Part shown: piece by piece, positions 22,829 through 34,305 of the stretch | Layout: every line of letters begins with the position of its first letter | How positions within the stretch are numbered: the first letter of the stretch is position 1 | Assembly (NCBI GenBank): GCA_016081115.2 | Contig: CM071935.1 | Span: 23,044,653 to 23,108,652 of the forward strand | Source: Rehmannia glutinosa | Lineage: Eukaryota; Streptophyta; Magnoliopsida; Lamiales; Orobanchaceae | Length of the DNA stretch: 64,000 nt | Direction: 5' to 3' | Position numbers and translations under genes: made by a program | The notes under the pieces: generated by a model | The model's database searches: none | The model's input: only the letters and a program-made list of their open reading frames with translations | Told to the model about the DNA's origin: nothing

Positions 22829-24153
22829 AAATCTTACCAAATTCTAGAACGGTGATGGATTGAGCTTTGCATTTGGTTGACTAGGATATATGTCCCGCTT
22901 GAAGACATGTCGAGCTATCTCACCAACTTGAGTCGCCAATTGACCAACTTGAGTCTTAAGACGCTTAAAAGAAGCTTCCATAGATTCAAACCGCCTATTA
23001 TTACCTTCTTGTGTTTGCTGACTGACCTGAATAAAGGAATTAAAGCTTTCTTCAACAAGTTGGGCCCTTGGTCAAGTTGATTGGTGGCCTTGTGGTTGCG
23101 GTGGTCTTGGATAGACATGAGAGGGATTTTGTGAATTGCCCCAACCTAAATTGTACGTTTGAGAGATAGCATTACGAACGTTGTCCCCATGACCAAATTC
23201 GCCACAAATCCCGCAAGACTCGACAGAAGGGGGGATAGCTGGATACCCCATTGTAGCCAACAATTGCGCTTGCTTAGTCAATTCAGCCAATTGTTTTGTA
23301 ACATCGTAGCTCGGGGCTACTTCATTCACGACAGCCTGTTTGCCTTTGGCACTCTTTTGCTGTGAATTATCACTCATCATCTCTAAAATATCATAGAATT
23401 CCTGGTCCGTATGTACACCCATGTCACCCCCAGCGGCCTTGTCAACCATATATTGATAATTATTCGATAATCCATCATAGAAAAATTGGTTTAACAATTC
23501 TAATGGGTAGTGATGATATGGGCATTTAATCTGTAAATCGTTAAAGCGATCCCAGGCCTCATGAAAAGGGTCGCCTTCCATCTGACTAAAAGTAGCTAAC
23601 TTACCTCGCAGATCTGAAGTTTTTTGATGAGAGTAGTACCTGCCCATGAACTTATTGTACACCGCCTCCCAATTAGTAAGAGAGTTAGGAGGCAGAGACA
23701 TAAGCCAAGTTTTTGCCCGGTCTTTCAGAGTGTAAGGAAAATAGCGCATCCTAAGTTGATCCTCATCCAAACCTTGTAGAGGAAAAGTTTGAATGACTGC
23801 ATAGAATTCTCGAATGAAGTTAAGAGGATCTTCATTGGGCATCCCATAGAATGATGGCAACTGATTAAAATGTATGGTTTTGAGCTCATAGTTCCGTGCT
23901 GCTTGTCCCAATGTGATGCAAGAGGTCGCAGTCCCAATGACATGGCATGCGAACTCACGCATCGAAGGCTAGCATGCCTCCATGTTACACCCATCTCTGA
24001 TTCGTTTGTTTGTTCTTCTTTCGGCATGTGATCACGAGAATCCTCACTGCTATCCGTAGAATCGTCCCCTTCTTTCCTTGTTCATCTCGTAACTCGATGG
24101 ATATCATCCACAAAAGGCACAAGGTCCCGATTGAGATTTCTACATCCTTGCAT
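22829..24153 (-). pseudogene. gag: Non-autonomous gypsy gag, first copy
   Basis: Minus-strand Gag starting at an ATG at 24153 (MQGCRNLNRDLVPFVDDIH), with a stop soon after. A long open stretch runs from 23962 (MREFACHVIGTATS) to 23072. The core retrotransposon Gag domain reads AKTWLMSLPPNSLTNWEAVY, FMGRYYSHQKTSDLRGKLAT and LNQFFYDGLSNNYQYMVDKA. The zinc knuckle CGICGEFGHGDNV lacks the final Cys. A short indel near 23083 (copy 2 has GGCTGG, this copy GGTCAAG) shifts the frame. It ends at the SIRE-like insertion site 22824-22828, which separates it from protease at 8784. Confidence 0.85.
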
Positions 24154-24300
24154 AAACAACAAAGAAAAACAGATCAAACGCAACAGTGGAAAAAAGTAAA
24201 ATCAAAAGACACAAAAAGAGTCCTAAACTAAAATAAACAAATAAAGAATCATAATCTAAAAACACGAAAAATAGACACAATAATTATTAGCCTAAAGCCT

Positions 24301-24318
24301 TCCCCGGCAATGGCGCCA
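24301..24318 (-). other. PBS of the gypsy element, first copy
   Basis: On the minus strand TGGCGCCATTGCCGGGGA, six bases inside LTR B. This is the TGGCGCC-type primer binding site of Athila/Tat-like elements. Confidence 0.9.
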
Positions 24319-24324
24319 AAATTT

Positions 24325-25848
24325 TGTTCGACCGCTAAACACCTATAAAAGTCTAACAATCCTCGCAAGAGAACGAGATCAATTGTAGGGTAGCAAGTTA
24401 ACCACAAGTCGTCTCTCAAGGAAGACTTAGCCGGCAAATAATTATTATGCAACACAATTGACAGAAAATAAAAACTAAACACTCTAACCAGGTTTGTTGG
24501 ATTTAAATAAACTAAAAGAAAATAAATAAAAAAATGGATTAAAACTAAGCACGGGTAAACTTGGAGAAAAATATATGGAAGAAAGTATAGGATTATAGAT
24601 TCATCTCATCAAACTTGTAAGCAGAATATCAATTAATTGATCATGCGGTTAACAAATATAACAAACATGTAAAGACTAGGTCTAGATCTGATAACTCTTG
24701 TATTCACAGATTAGGGCTATCCCAACATAATTTGATATTTTCATTAAACCTAGGGTTAGATAATATATCTCTAATTCATATATAACCCCCTAAATAAATT
24801 TAGTACTGGAATAATATCTTCGATCGATCTCAATTATTCCCCCAAAATAATCAAAAGTTTATCAGACAATCAATTATCAGATAAAACAATTTATTCAGGA
24901 AAGTAGGTCAATTAATTAATACTCATGCTTGTTTGTTTGAATAAAATAATCCTAATCCTAGAACAAGGAAATTAGTTCATGCTAGGAGATGGAATCATAA
25001 TCTCAATTGATGGAAAGAAAATAATCATAAACATAATCATGCAATAATAATAATCACCCAACAATTAAAATTAGACAAAAGAGATGAAGAAATCTTACTC
25101 TTTGATTAAGAAGCAAAAATAACTTCAAGGGGAAGAACCCAAACAATCCTAATGTTGAAAGCAAGAGAAAAATACCAAAAAACTAAAGTATAGAAGTGCT
25201 ATGAATGAGAACATGTCGAAAATAGGGGCTCCCCAAAGCCTAGAGTCCTAAACAAGGTGGAAGAGCCAAAAATCGGAAAAAAGTCAAAAATTTCCTATTT
25301 ATAAGCCTAGAGTCATTCTGCTGTGCAGCTGCTGGCCGCAGTGCGCGCCCGCGCGGCCTCTAAATGTTGGAATTTCGTCTTGATGTCTGCTTATGAATTA
25401 TAGCTCTGTATCTTAACTTTCCATAGCCAATTTAATCACCTCAATATCAATTTTCTAGAGAGAGTTGTGGCCAAAATACCAAGACGTGTTATTTCCGAGA
25501 TTTTGACATATTATTTTCCCTTGTACATGATTTTAACCCATCTAAACGTCTTCATTTGCATTTCGTAGAAGAGATAATCATTGTATAACTTTGAATTATC
25601 TTTGTAATGGTGCATGAATCATGTTAATTGGGCTTCAGATGCGAATGTTACGTCCAAAATACGATGACTACTGCAGTTGCGCGAAATGACTTTTTAACGT
25701 TTTTTGCTCCAAAACTTGTTTTTTTCCACCAAAACCTAAAAAATCAATAAAATAACACAACATAGCACTAAAACATGCAAATACAAATAAAACACACCAA
25801 AATATGTATAAATCATCACATAAAACACACACAAAAATATGCAAAACA
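24325..25848 (-). repeat. Gypsy LTR B, chimeric middle LTR
   Basis: Begins TGTTCGACCGC and ends GCAAAACA, 1,524 bp. From 24325 to about 25470 it shares the variants of LTR C (for example CTAACCAGGTTTGTTGG, and the downstream TATTTATA at 25296-25303). From about 25490 to the end it shares those of LTR A (TTATTTCCGAGATTTTG, TTTTCCCTTGTAC, TTTCGTAGAAGAG). It serves as 5' LTR of the left unit and 3' LTR of the right unit. Confidence 0.88.
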
Positions 25849-27314
25849 ACTCCCCCACACTTAGCCTTTTGCTTGTCCTCAAGCAAATAATAATGCAAAT
25901 ACACCCAACAAGAAATATTATGTCCAATTTGAGAATCAATGAATCCATAACACCATGTTCCATCAACCTCGAATTATTCCTCATCGATACCCAACCTTCG
26001 CTATGTACTCACTCTGCTAAAGTTAAATATTAATCAAAGTGTTTGGCCTTCCGTACAAAATTTCAAATTTGTGTCAAAAGTTGCAACCCTTTTACTCCCA
26101 CAACCAATCACGCAATACTAGCCATGTTTTTTTTCTTTTTTTTTTGCTGCTAGAACTCCCGAGATATTATTCCACTAGGTATAAACTTCGGATGTTTTCC
26201 AAATGCTCATAGGGTGGTTTCCCATACTCATGTTTGAGCCGCCGTTTTACGTAAAAGTCAAACATGGGGCTCATGAATGCTCCTAGTTACTAAGCAGCTC
26301 AACCAGCGGAGTATAATCTCGATTGTTCCACATTTTTTTTTTGTTTTTTTGTTTTGTTTTGTTTTTATATAGCTCTATAATGCTTTTTTCTTTATATCTA
26401 TATAATGCATTTTTTCCCGCAAGGCTAGCAATTTTGTTTGCACACAAATCATAATAGGGTTTGAACTTAATTCACATCAATAAATCTCGTAATTCAAGCC
26501 CCACAACTCAGACTATTGTTTAACTATCACTTAATTCGTTCACCACAAAGGTGAATTCACGACTTAGTCAAATCCTACGTATCAAGTTCACAAAGTCATT
26601 TCATATTTGAAACTCAAATTAATACACCTATTTCAAGTTGACTAAACAATACTATTATTAAACTTGGGATAATCACTAGGCAAAGTAAAAATATAACCAC
26701 ATGCAATCATTATATTTTATCAATGACTAATCATCCCCCACACTTAAATCACGCAATGACCTCAATGCGTAAAAAGAGAAGGAAAAATATACATCCCTGA
26801 AAAATGCGAAGATCGATAAATGGCACCATAGTCATATCCGCCTACAAATCTGCAAAAGTCATGTGAAGAGGACAAAATAATAACACCACACACATGCAAA
26901 TATGAAAACACACACACAATTTTTTTTAATAAAACAATGAAAATATTTGGATTTTCTCCCAAGAAGCGCTCTTTTAACGTCATTAGCTTGACGGTGTCAA
27001 CGGAGAGATTCAAGGCGGATCATCGAGCAAAACCATATTTACCACTTTATAATTTTTATCGGTTGTTTTCCTTCAAGCATATTGCGTTCTCGCCATATGA
27101 CATCTTTTTACGGCGGAATCGATCGAGTCAATAATTAGATAATCATTCAAAACACATGCAGACTATTTAGCTATATCAAAATTGAAAACATCAGTTTCGC
27201 CCAAGACATTTCATCGAGTTTTCTATTTTTGACATCGATCAAAGTATTAGTGGTTGCCATGAATGGTCTACCCAACAATATAGTATGATATTTAAGATTA
27301 CTTTTATCTTTTTC
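25849..27314 (-). other. 3' noncoding region of the gypsy element, second copy
   Basis: Near-identical to 6898-8369. Includes the PPT TAAGTGTGGGGGAG (25850-25863, minus), a second PPT-like box (26735-26746) and the tail motif MTLKERFLGENPNIF (about 26985-26940). No other gene is visible. Confidence 0.7.
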
Positions 27315-27729
27315 CACATCCAAAACAAAAATCAGTGATAATTTTAAGACTGCCTACTTGGACTAAAATATTTTCAACAATGCCTGTAGGATACCTAATG
27401 GACCTATCAACAAGTTGCAGACGTAACTCGATGAACTTCAATTCCCCTAAATCTAATTAAATAATTGTAGCTTAAGGCATAAGATAAATTCCGGCTCCAA
27501 GATCAAGCATACATGTGGCTTCCTTACCATTCCCAAAAGAAATATTGATAGTGAAACTACCTGGATCGTGTTTTGGGCATGGACTTGGGGACGGAATAGA
27601 AAGTTCATGGGAAGATCCTGTGCTTGCCTCCATATTCATGTCTTCTTCACATGCATCAACTTCATTTTCTATGCTCGCGATACGTACAGGGTTAGATGAG
27701 ACAATAGAAAGAGGAATCTCACTTTTATG
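27315..27729 (-). pseudogene. pro: Gypsy protease remnant, second copy
   Basis: Same decayed aspartic protease as at 8370-8784, including FTINISFGNGKEAT and NILVQVG. The active-site region is also degenerate, and the RT that should follow is missing. A solo SIRE-like LTR lies immediately upstream on the minus strand, at the same base as element 1 in the first copy. Confidence 0.72.
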
Positions 27730-27734
27730 AAAAG

Positions 27735-29293
27735 TGTTAGGAAATTTATTGTTTAGATTTTGATGAATGCCATGTAAAACTTAGAATAGGAAGTTGGCAC
27801 CCAAATTTTTGTTGTAAACTGCATTGTAATAAATAGGGCTGGTCAAGCTGAGTTAAGTCAGCTATGCCCAAACATGCAAGAAGACAACTAGAGACTAGAA
27901 GGAAGACTCGCCGCAAGAGTGAGTATGGCAAAGAAGAGAAGACGGGAACTCTATCGGAAGGAGCGGTGAGATGCGGTGAGTGGAGTATCGGTCAAGTCAA
28001 CTCAAGAAAAGCCAAGTCTCAAGTTGAAGTGAGAAAAGTCATCCAATGATTGGAAGTCGACTCTAAGTCACCTGGGAAAGCAAGGAAATGCGGTCAAGTC
28101 GAGATAATCGAAAAAGATCATTTGTACGTAAATCAAGAGAATTACCTAAACAAGTAATATCTCCATGCTACCTTTCTCGAAGTGCTCACCCTTAAGCGTG
28201 CAAAAGGAATAAACCAATGGGAAGCACTACACCGTGTCGAACTCGAAAAGGTGAAGAACAATTCATATGAGGAAATGACAATTCCAAGGATCGCAACAAG
28301 ACAAGCCAACGACCACAAGTGACTTTCAAAAATAAGCCAATCTCTTCAACGGGCAGATTTTTGAAAGATCACTATAAAAGGCCGAGGAATGACTACGAGA
28401 GTATGTGACCGTAACCACAAACATTCAAGCAATTATTAGAAGCGTAAATGAAATATTCTCAAGTTATTAAACGCTCAATCCTCAAGCCTACACTACGAAG
28501 AACATCAATCTAACACTCACTCCTGTGAAGGAAAGATAACTTCAATCGAGTTGAAGAGGAAATTATCAAGAATCAAGGGGTTTACATTCCACGAAGGATT
28601 GTAGGAAGGTTCAAGGTCGAACCAAGTCTTGAGCTTTTGGAGGGCTTCGTGATCAAATCCAAAGAGCTTGAGCAAGTGGGTCAGAGTAGCAAGCGCAAAC
28701 TGCCCCTGTGAAGAAGTTCGAGTCGCACGAGAAGCCACGGTGAGTGATCAAGGCGTCTCTAGATCGAGTCCCAAAGGATCAAGTCGGTGTGTGATCAAGA
28801 CTTGTATCCGGACATTACCACTTTGTATACCGATCAATACCTAGTGGATTCCTCCAGGAGTTGGAGAAGAGAGGAGTAGAAGAATTACCCCATCTTCGAA
28901 CCTCTATAAAAATCTTATTGTGTCATTTACATTTCAGCACTTTAATTCTTGCATCATATTTATTTAATCTGCTGACATATTTGCTATCCATTAGATAATC
29001 TCTAAGTACTAAATCAAGCTCTAAATCTCTACTTAACCAAACTTAAGGGTGTTAAGTCTTCCAATAAAAAACAAACCACGTTGAGTTAATTTAGACTTAA
29101 CAACCGAGTTATTCCATCACTCGATTGAGTCCATTTGAGAGACTAACTCTCTTGATTAACTAAATTAGTCAGTCCACCAAGGACATAGCTGTAGTATCAA
29201 CTCTGAACTTTTAAAAGGACTAAATCAAAAATTTGGTAAGGTTTATTCAACCCCCCCTTCTAAACCTTACACTTACACCCCTTGGGACCTACA
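27735..29293 (+). repeat. Solo SIRE-like LTR in the second gypsy unit
   Basis: Starts TGTTAGGAAATT and ends GGGACCTACA, 1,559 bp with no internal region. Flanks are AAAAG (27730-27734) and ATAAG (29294-29298), one mismatch. It occupies exactly the site of element 1 in the first unit, so both descend from one insertion; this copy lost its interior by LTR-LTR recombination. Confidence 0.9.
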
Positions 29294-29298
29294 ATAAG

Positions 29299-30621
29299 AA
29301 ATCTTACCAAATTCTAGAACAGTGATGGATTGAGCTTGCGCTGGTTGACTAGGATATATGTCCTGCTTGAAGACATGTCGAGCTATCTCACCAACTTGAG
29401 TCGCCAATTGACCAACTTGAGTCTTAAGACGCTTAAAAGAAGCTTCCATAGATTCAAACCGCCTATTGTTACCTTCTTGTGTTTGCTGACTGACCTGAAT
29501 AAAGGAATTAAAGCTTTCTTCAACAAGTTGGGCCCTTGGCTGGTTGATTGGCTGGCCTTGTGGTTGCGGTGGTCTTGGATAGACATGAGAGGGATTTTGT
29601 GAATTGCCCCAACCTAAATTGTACGTTTGAGAGATAGCATTACGAACGTTGTCCCCATGACCAAATTCGCCACAAATCCCGCAAGACTCGGCAGAAGGGG
29701 GGATAGCTGGATGCCCCATTGTAGCCAACAATTGCACTTGCTTAGTCAATTCAGCCAATTGTTTTGTAACATCGTAGCTCGGGGCTACTTCATTCACGAC
29801 AGCCCGTTTGCCTTTGGCACTCTTTTGCTGTGAATTATCACTCATCATCTCTAAAATATCATAGATTTCCTGGTCCGTATGTACACCCATGTCACCCCCA
29901 GCGGCCTTGTCAACCATATATTGATAATTATTCGATAATCCATCATAGAAAAATTGGTTTAACAATTCCAATGGGTAGTGATGATATGGACATTTAATCT
30001 GTAAATCGTTAAAGCGATCCCAGGCCTCATGAAAAGGGTCGCCTTCCATCTGACTAAAAGTAGCTAATTTACCTCGCAGATCTGAAGTTTTTTGATGAGA
30101 GTAGTACCTGCCCATGAACTTATTGTACACCGCCTCCCAATTAATAAGAGAGTTAGGAGGCAGAGACATAAGCCAAGTTTTTGCCCGGTCTTTCAGAGTG
30201 TAAGGAAAATAGCGCATCCTAAGTTGATCCTCATCTAAACCTTGTAGAGGAAAAGTTTGAATGACTGCATAGAATTCTCGAATGAAGTTAAGAGGATCTT
30301 CATTGGGCATCCCATAGAATGATGGCAACTGATTAAAATGTATGGTTTTGAGCTCATAGTTCCGTGCTGCTTGTCCCAATGTGATGCAAGAGGTCGCAGT
30401 CCCAATGACATGGCATGCAAACTCACGCATCGAAGGCTAGCATGCCTCCATGTTACACCCATCTCTAATTCGTTTGTTTGTTCTTCTTTCGGCATGTGAT
30501 CACGAGAATCCTCACTGCTATCCGTAGAATCGTCCCCTTCTTTCCTTGTTCATCTCGTAACTCGATGGATATCATCCACAAAAGGCACAAGGTCCCGATT
30601 GAGATTTCTACATCCTTGCAT
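29299..30621 (-). pseudogene. gag: Non-autonomous gypsy gag, second copy
   Basis: The better copy of the array's Gag. ATG at 30621 with an early stop; a continuous frame then runs from 30430 (MREFACHVIG) to the solo LTR, with the last 20 or so residues read into LTR sequence. Gag domain motifs are as in the first copy, with a few residue changes (QEIYDIL for QEFYDIL, KRAVVNEV for KQAVVNEV). The zinc knuckle CGICGEFGHGDNV again lacks the third Cys, so the loss predates the duplication. The tail has RRFESMEASFKRLKTQVGQL, a likely coiled coil. An in-frame TAG precedes the 30430 Met. Confidence 0.87.
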
Positions 30622-30768
30622 AAACAACAAAGAAAAACAGATCAAACGCAACAGTGGAAAAAAGTAAAATCAAAAGACACAAAAAGAGTCCTAAACTAAA
30701 ATAAACAAATAAAGAATCCTAATCTAAAAACACGAAAAATAGACACAATAATTATTAGCCTAAAGCCT

Positions 30769-30786
30769 TCCCCGGCAATGGCGCCA
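30769..30786 (-). other. PBS of the gypsy element, second copy
   Basis: TGGCGCCATTGCCGGGGA on the minus strand, six bases inside LTR C; identical to 24301-24318. Confidence 0.9.
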
Positions 30787-30792
30787 AAATTT

Positions 30793-32314
30793 TGTTCGAC
30801 CGCTAAACACCTATAAAAGTCTAACAATCCTCGCAAGAGAACGAGATCAATTGTAGGGTAGCAAGTTAACCACAAGTCGTCTCTCAAGGAAGACATAGCC
30901 GGCAAATAATTATTATGCAACACAATTGACAGAAAATAAAAACTAAACACTCTAACCAGGTTTGTTGGATTTAAATAAACTAAAAGAAAATAAATAAAAA
31001 AATGGATTAAAACTAAGCACGGGTAAACTTGGAGAAAAATATATGGAAGAAAGTATAGGATTATAGATTCATCTCATCAAACTTGTAAGCAGAATATCAA
31101 TTAATTGATCATGCGGTTAACAAATATAACAAACATGTAAAGACTAGGTCTAGATCTGATAACTCTTGTATTCACAGATTAGGGCTATCCCAACATAATT
31201 TGATATTTTCATTAAACCTAGGGTTAGATAATATATCTCTGATTCATATCTAACCCCCTAAATAAATTTAGTACTGGAATAATATCTTCGATCGATCTCA
31301 ATTATTCCCCCAAAATAATCAAAAGTTTATCAGACAATCAATTATCAGATAAAACAATTTATTCAGGAAAGCAAATCAATTAATTAATACTCATGCTTGT
31401 TTGTTTGAATCAAATAATCCTAATCCTAGAACAAGGAAATTAGTTCATGCTTGGAGATGGAATCATAATCTCAATTGATGGAAAGAAAATAATCATAAAC
31501 ATAATCATGCAATAATAATAATCACCCAACAATTAAAATCAGACAAAAGAGATGAAGAAATCTTACTCTTTGATTAAGAAGCAAAAATAACTTCAAGGGG
31601 AAGAACCCAAACAATCCTAATGTTGAAAGCAAGAGAAAAATACCAAAAAACTAAAGTATAGAAGTGCTATGAATGAGAATATGTCGAAAATAGGGGCTCC
31701 CCAAAGCCTAGAGTCCTAAACAAGGTGGAAGAGCCAAAAATCGGAAAGAAGTCAAAAATTTCCTATTTATAAGCCTAGAGTCCTTCTGCTGTGCAGCTGC
31801 TGGCCGCAGCGCGCGCCCGCGCGACCTCTAAATGTTGGAATTTCGTCTTGATGTCTGCTTATGAATTGTAGCTCTGTCTCTTAACTTTCCATAGCCAATT
31901 TAATCACCTCAATATCAATTTTCTAGAGAGAGTTGTGGCCAAAATACCAAGACGTGTTATTTTTGAGATTTTGACATATTATTTTGCCTTGTACATGATT
32001 TTAACCCATCTAAACGTCTTCATTTGCATTTCATAGCAGATAAACATTGTATAACTTTGAATTATATTTCTAATGGTGCTTGAATCATGTAAATTGGGCT
32101 TCATATGCGAATGTTACATCCAAAATACGATGACTGCCGCAGTTGCGCGAAATGACTTTTTAACGTTTTTTGCTCCAAAACTTGTTTTTTCCATCAAAAC
32201 CTAAAAAATAAATAAAATAACACAACATAACACTAAAACATGCAAATACAAATAAAACACACCAAAAATATGTATATATCATCACATAAAACACACACAA
32301 AAACATGCAAAATA
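30793..32314 (-). repeat. Gypsy LTR C (5' LTR of the array)
   Basis: Begins TGTTCGACCGC; its right end reads GCAAAATA, a one-base change from the GCAAAACA of A and B. 1,522 bp. A TATAAATA box on the minus strand is at 31764-31771. AGTAC at 32315-32319 is the outer target duplication, after which the Athila RT resumes. Confidence 0.88.
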
Positions 32315-32319
32315 AGTAC

Positions 32320-33700
32320 ATATTTGATTTGAAAGGTATAAGTCCTTCCATTGTAATGCGCAAAAATTTAATGGAAGATTCTTACAACCCATCCATTGAA
32401 CACTAGAGACGCCTTATCTTGCAATGAAATATCTAGTGAGAGTTGAGGTTCTCAAATGACTCAAGGCATGTATCATCTACGCCATTTCTGACAGTTCATG
32501 GGTAAGTCCAGGCAGGTTGTTCCGAAAAAGGAGGTATGACTGTAGTGAAAAATGATAATAATGAATTAATTTCTACATGAACTATCACAGGTTGGCGAGT
32601 ATATACTGATTATAGAAAATTGAACAAAACTACTCATAATGATCATTTTCCCTCCTCTTTATTGATCAAATGTTGGACAAGTTGGTTGGTTACGAATACT
32701 ACTGTTTTCTTGATGGTTATCCAGGGTACAATAAAATGGCCATTTTCCTTGAAGATAAAGAAAAGACAACTTTTACATGTCCATATAGTACTTTTGCATT
32801 TCGCAGAATGCTATTTAGGTCGTGTAATGCACTTGCTACTTTTTAGAGGTGTATGATGGCAATTTTTCATGGTATGGTAGAAGAAATAGTGAAATTTTTC
32901 ATGGATGACTTTCTGTTTTTGACACTTCTTTTGACCATTGTTTGCACAATTTATCCCTTTTCTACAACGACGTGAAGAAACAAATCTTGTACTTGGGAAA
33001 AATGTCTCTTTATGGTCAAAAAAGGAATTGTACTTGGTCATCGTGTTTCTTGTACATGTTTGGGAGTTGACAAAGCAAAGATTGTAGCTATTGAAAAGCT
33101 ACCACCACCTTGAAATGTTAAAGGAACAAGAAGCTTTTTAGGACATGCAAGATTTTACAGAAGATTTTAAAATGATTTTTCAAAACTTGTTGAACCTCTT
33201 TGTAATCTTCTGGAAAAAGATTTTGTCTTTTGCTTTGATGAATCATGTTGGCAAGCTTTTGAATAAATACAAAAGACACTTGTTTCAGCTCCAATTATGG
33301 TAGTGCCAAATTGGAATCAACCATTTGAGCTCATGTGTGACGCAAGTGATTATGCAGTGGGCGCTTTTCTAGGTCAAAGGTGAGATAAAATTTTCAAAAC
33401 TATTTATTATGCAAGCCAGACCATGGACAATGCTCAACAAAACTACACCACCACTGAAAAAGAAATATTGGTGTTAGTTTTCGCATTTGACAAATTTCGA
33501 GCTTATTTGGTGGGTACCAAGGTGATTGTATATACGGATCATGCGGCAATTCGATATCTTTTTTCGAGAAAAGATGCAAAACCTCGCTTAATTCGATGGA
33601 TTTTGCTCCTTCAAGAATTTGATATTGAGATTCGAGATTAAAAAAGGAAGTGAGAATGTTGTTGCCGATCATTTATCCCGCCTTGAGAAATCACACGAGG
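32320..33700 (+). pseudogene. pol: Athila-like RT and RNase H, disrupted
   Basis: Continues the RT interrupted at 3799. Starts FDLKGISPSIVM (about 32325-32360), then DGYPGYNKMAIF and YSTFAFRRMLF near 32710-32815, and the catalytic FMDD box at 32898-32909. RNase H follows with FELMCDASDYAVGAFLGQR (about 33325-33382), then NYTTTEKEILVLVFAFDKFR, LVGTKVIVYTDHAAIRYL and, after a frameshift near 33630, GSENVVADHLSRLE. Many stops and frameshifts lie between these blocks. Order and motifs match plant Athila/Tat pol. Confidence 0.85.
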
Positions 33701-33849
33701 TAATTGAAAGCCCAATAAAAGAGTCATTCCCCAGTGAACAAATTATGCGCGCCGAAACCCCTCTACCATGGTACACATATTTTGTTAATTACCTCCCAGG
33801 TGAGTTCTTTCCCCAAACTTAAATCACATAAAAAGAAAAAAATTACTAT

Positions 33850-34163
33850 ATGATGTTAAGTTCTATTTGTGGGATGATCCGTTGTTGTTCAAAATATGCG
33901 TTGATTCTATCATACGCCTATGTGTTCCCAAGGAGAAAATTGGAAAAATTCTCCAACACTGTCATTCTTCTTCTTACGAGGGACATTTTGGGCCAACCCA
34001 TACCGCTGCAAAAGTATTACAATCTGGTTTCTATTGGCCGACTTTATTCAAAGATTGCTACGCTTTTGTTAAAACTTGTGATCAGGTCCAGCGGGTTGGA
34101 AACATATCACGACGTCATGAGCTTTCTTTGACAAATATGATGGAGGTGGAACTATTTGACGTA
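33850..34163 (+). pseudogene. pol: Athila-like integrase, N-terminal part
   Basis: Reads LWDDPLLFKICVDSIIRLCV and the HHCC zinc-binding region with HCHSSSYEGHFGPTHT and FYWPTLFKDCYAFVKTCD. It ends in LFDV where a MULE entered at 34164. Integrase continues at 35772 after the 9-bp duplication. Confidence 0.85.
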
Positions 34164-34305
34164 GACAAAAACTCATATAGGACCGTCTTACGGGTCTCAA
34201 TCCGTAAGACGGATCCTACTGACCCACGGACCTGGTCCCCGCGGATCCTGTTGACCAGGTCCGCGGGTCAATGCCACCTGCTTTTTTTTTCTTCTGTTTT
34301 TCTGT

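Larger units (their letters stand above)
3800..32314 (-). mobile_element. Tandem array of a non-autonomous Ty3/gypsy element (LTR-int-LTR-int-LTR)
   Basis: Minus-strand gypsy element inserted in the Athila RT and bounded by a 5-bp target duplication (3795-3799 and 32315-32319, one mismatch). It has three LTRs: A 3800-6897, B 24325-25848 and C 30793-32314. It also has two internal copies in the order PBS, gag, protease remnant, 3' noncoding region, PPT. Without the SIRE-like insertions each internal region is about 3.4 kb and holds no RT, RNase H or integrase, so it resembles the gag-only (TR-GAG) class and would need proteins in trans. LTR B is a C/A mosaic, implying that the tandem arose by unequal crossover between the two LTRs of one insertion. 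Confidence 0.85.

Noticed and set aside
3800..32314. Reading the region as three independent gypsy insertions
   Set aside because: Only one pair of target duplications is found at the outer ends, no host sequence separates the units, and the middle LTR is a C/A mosaic.
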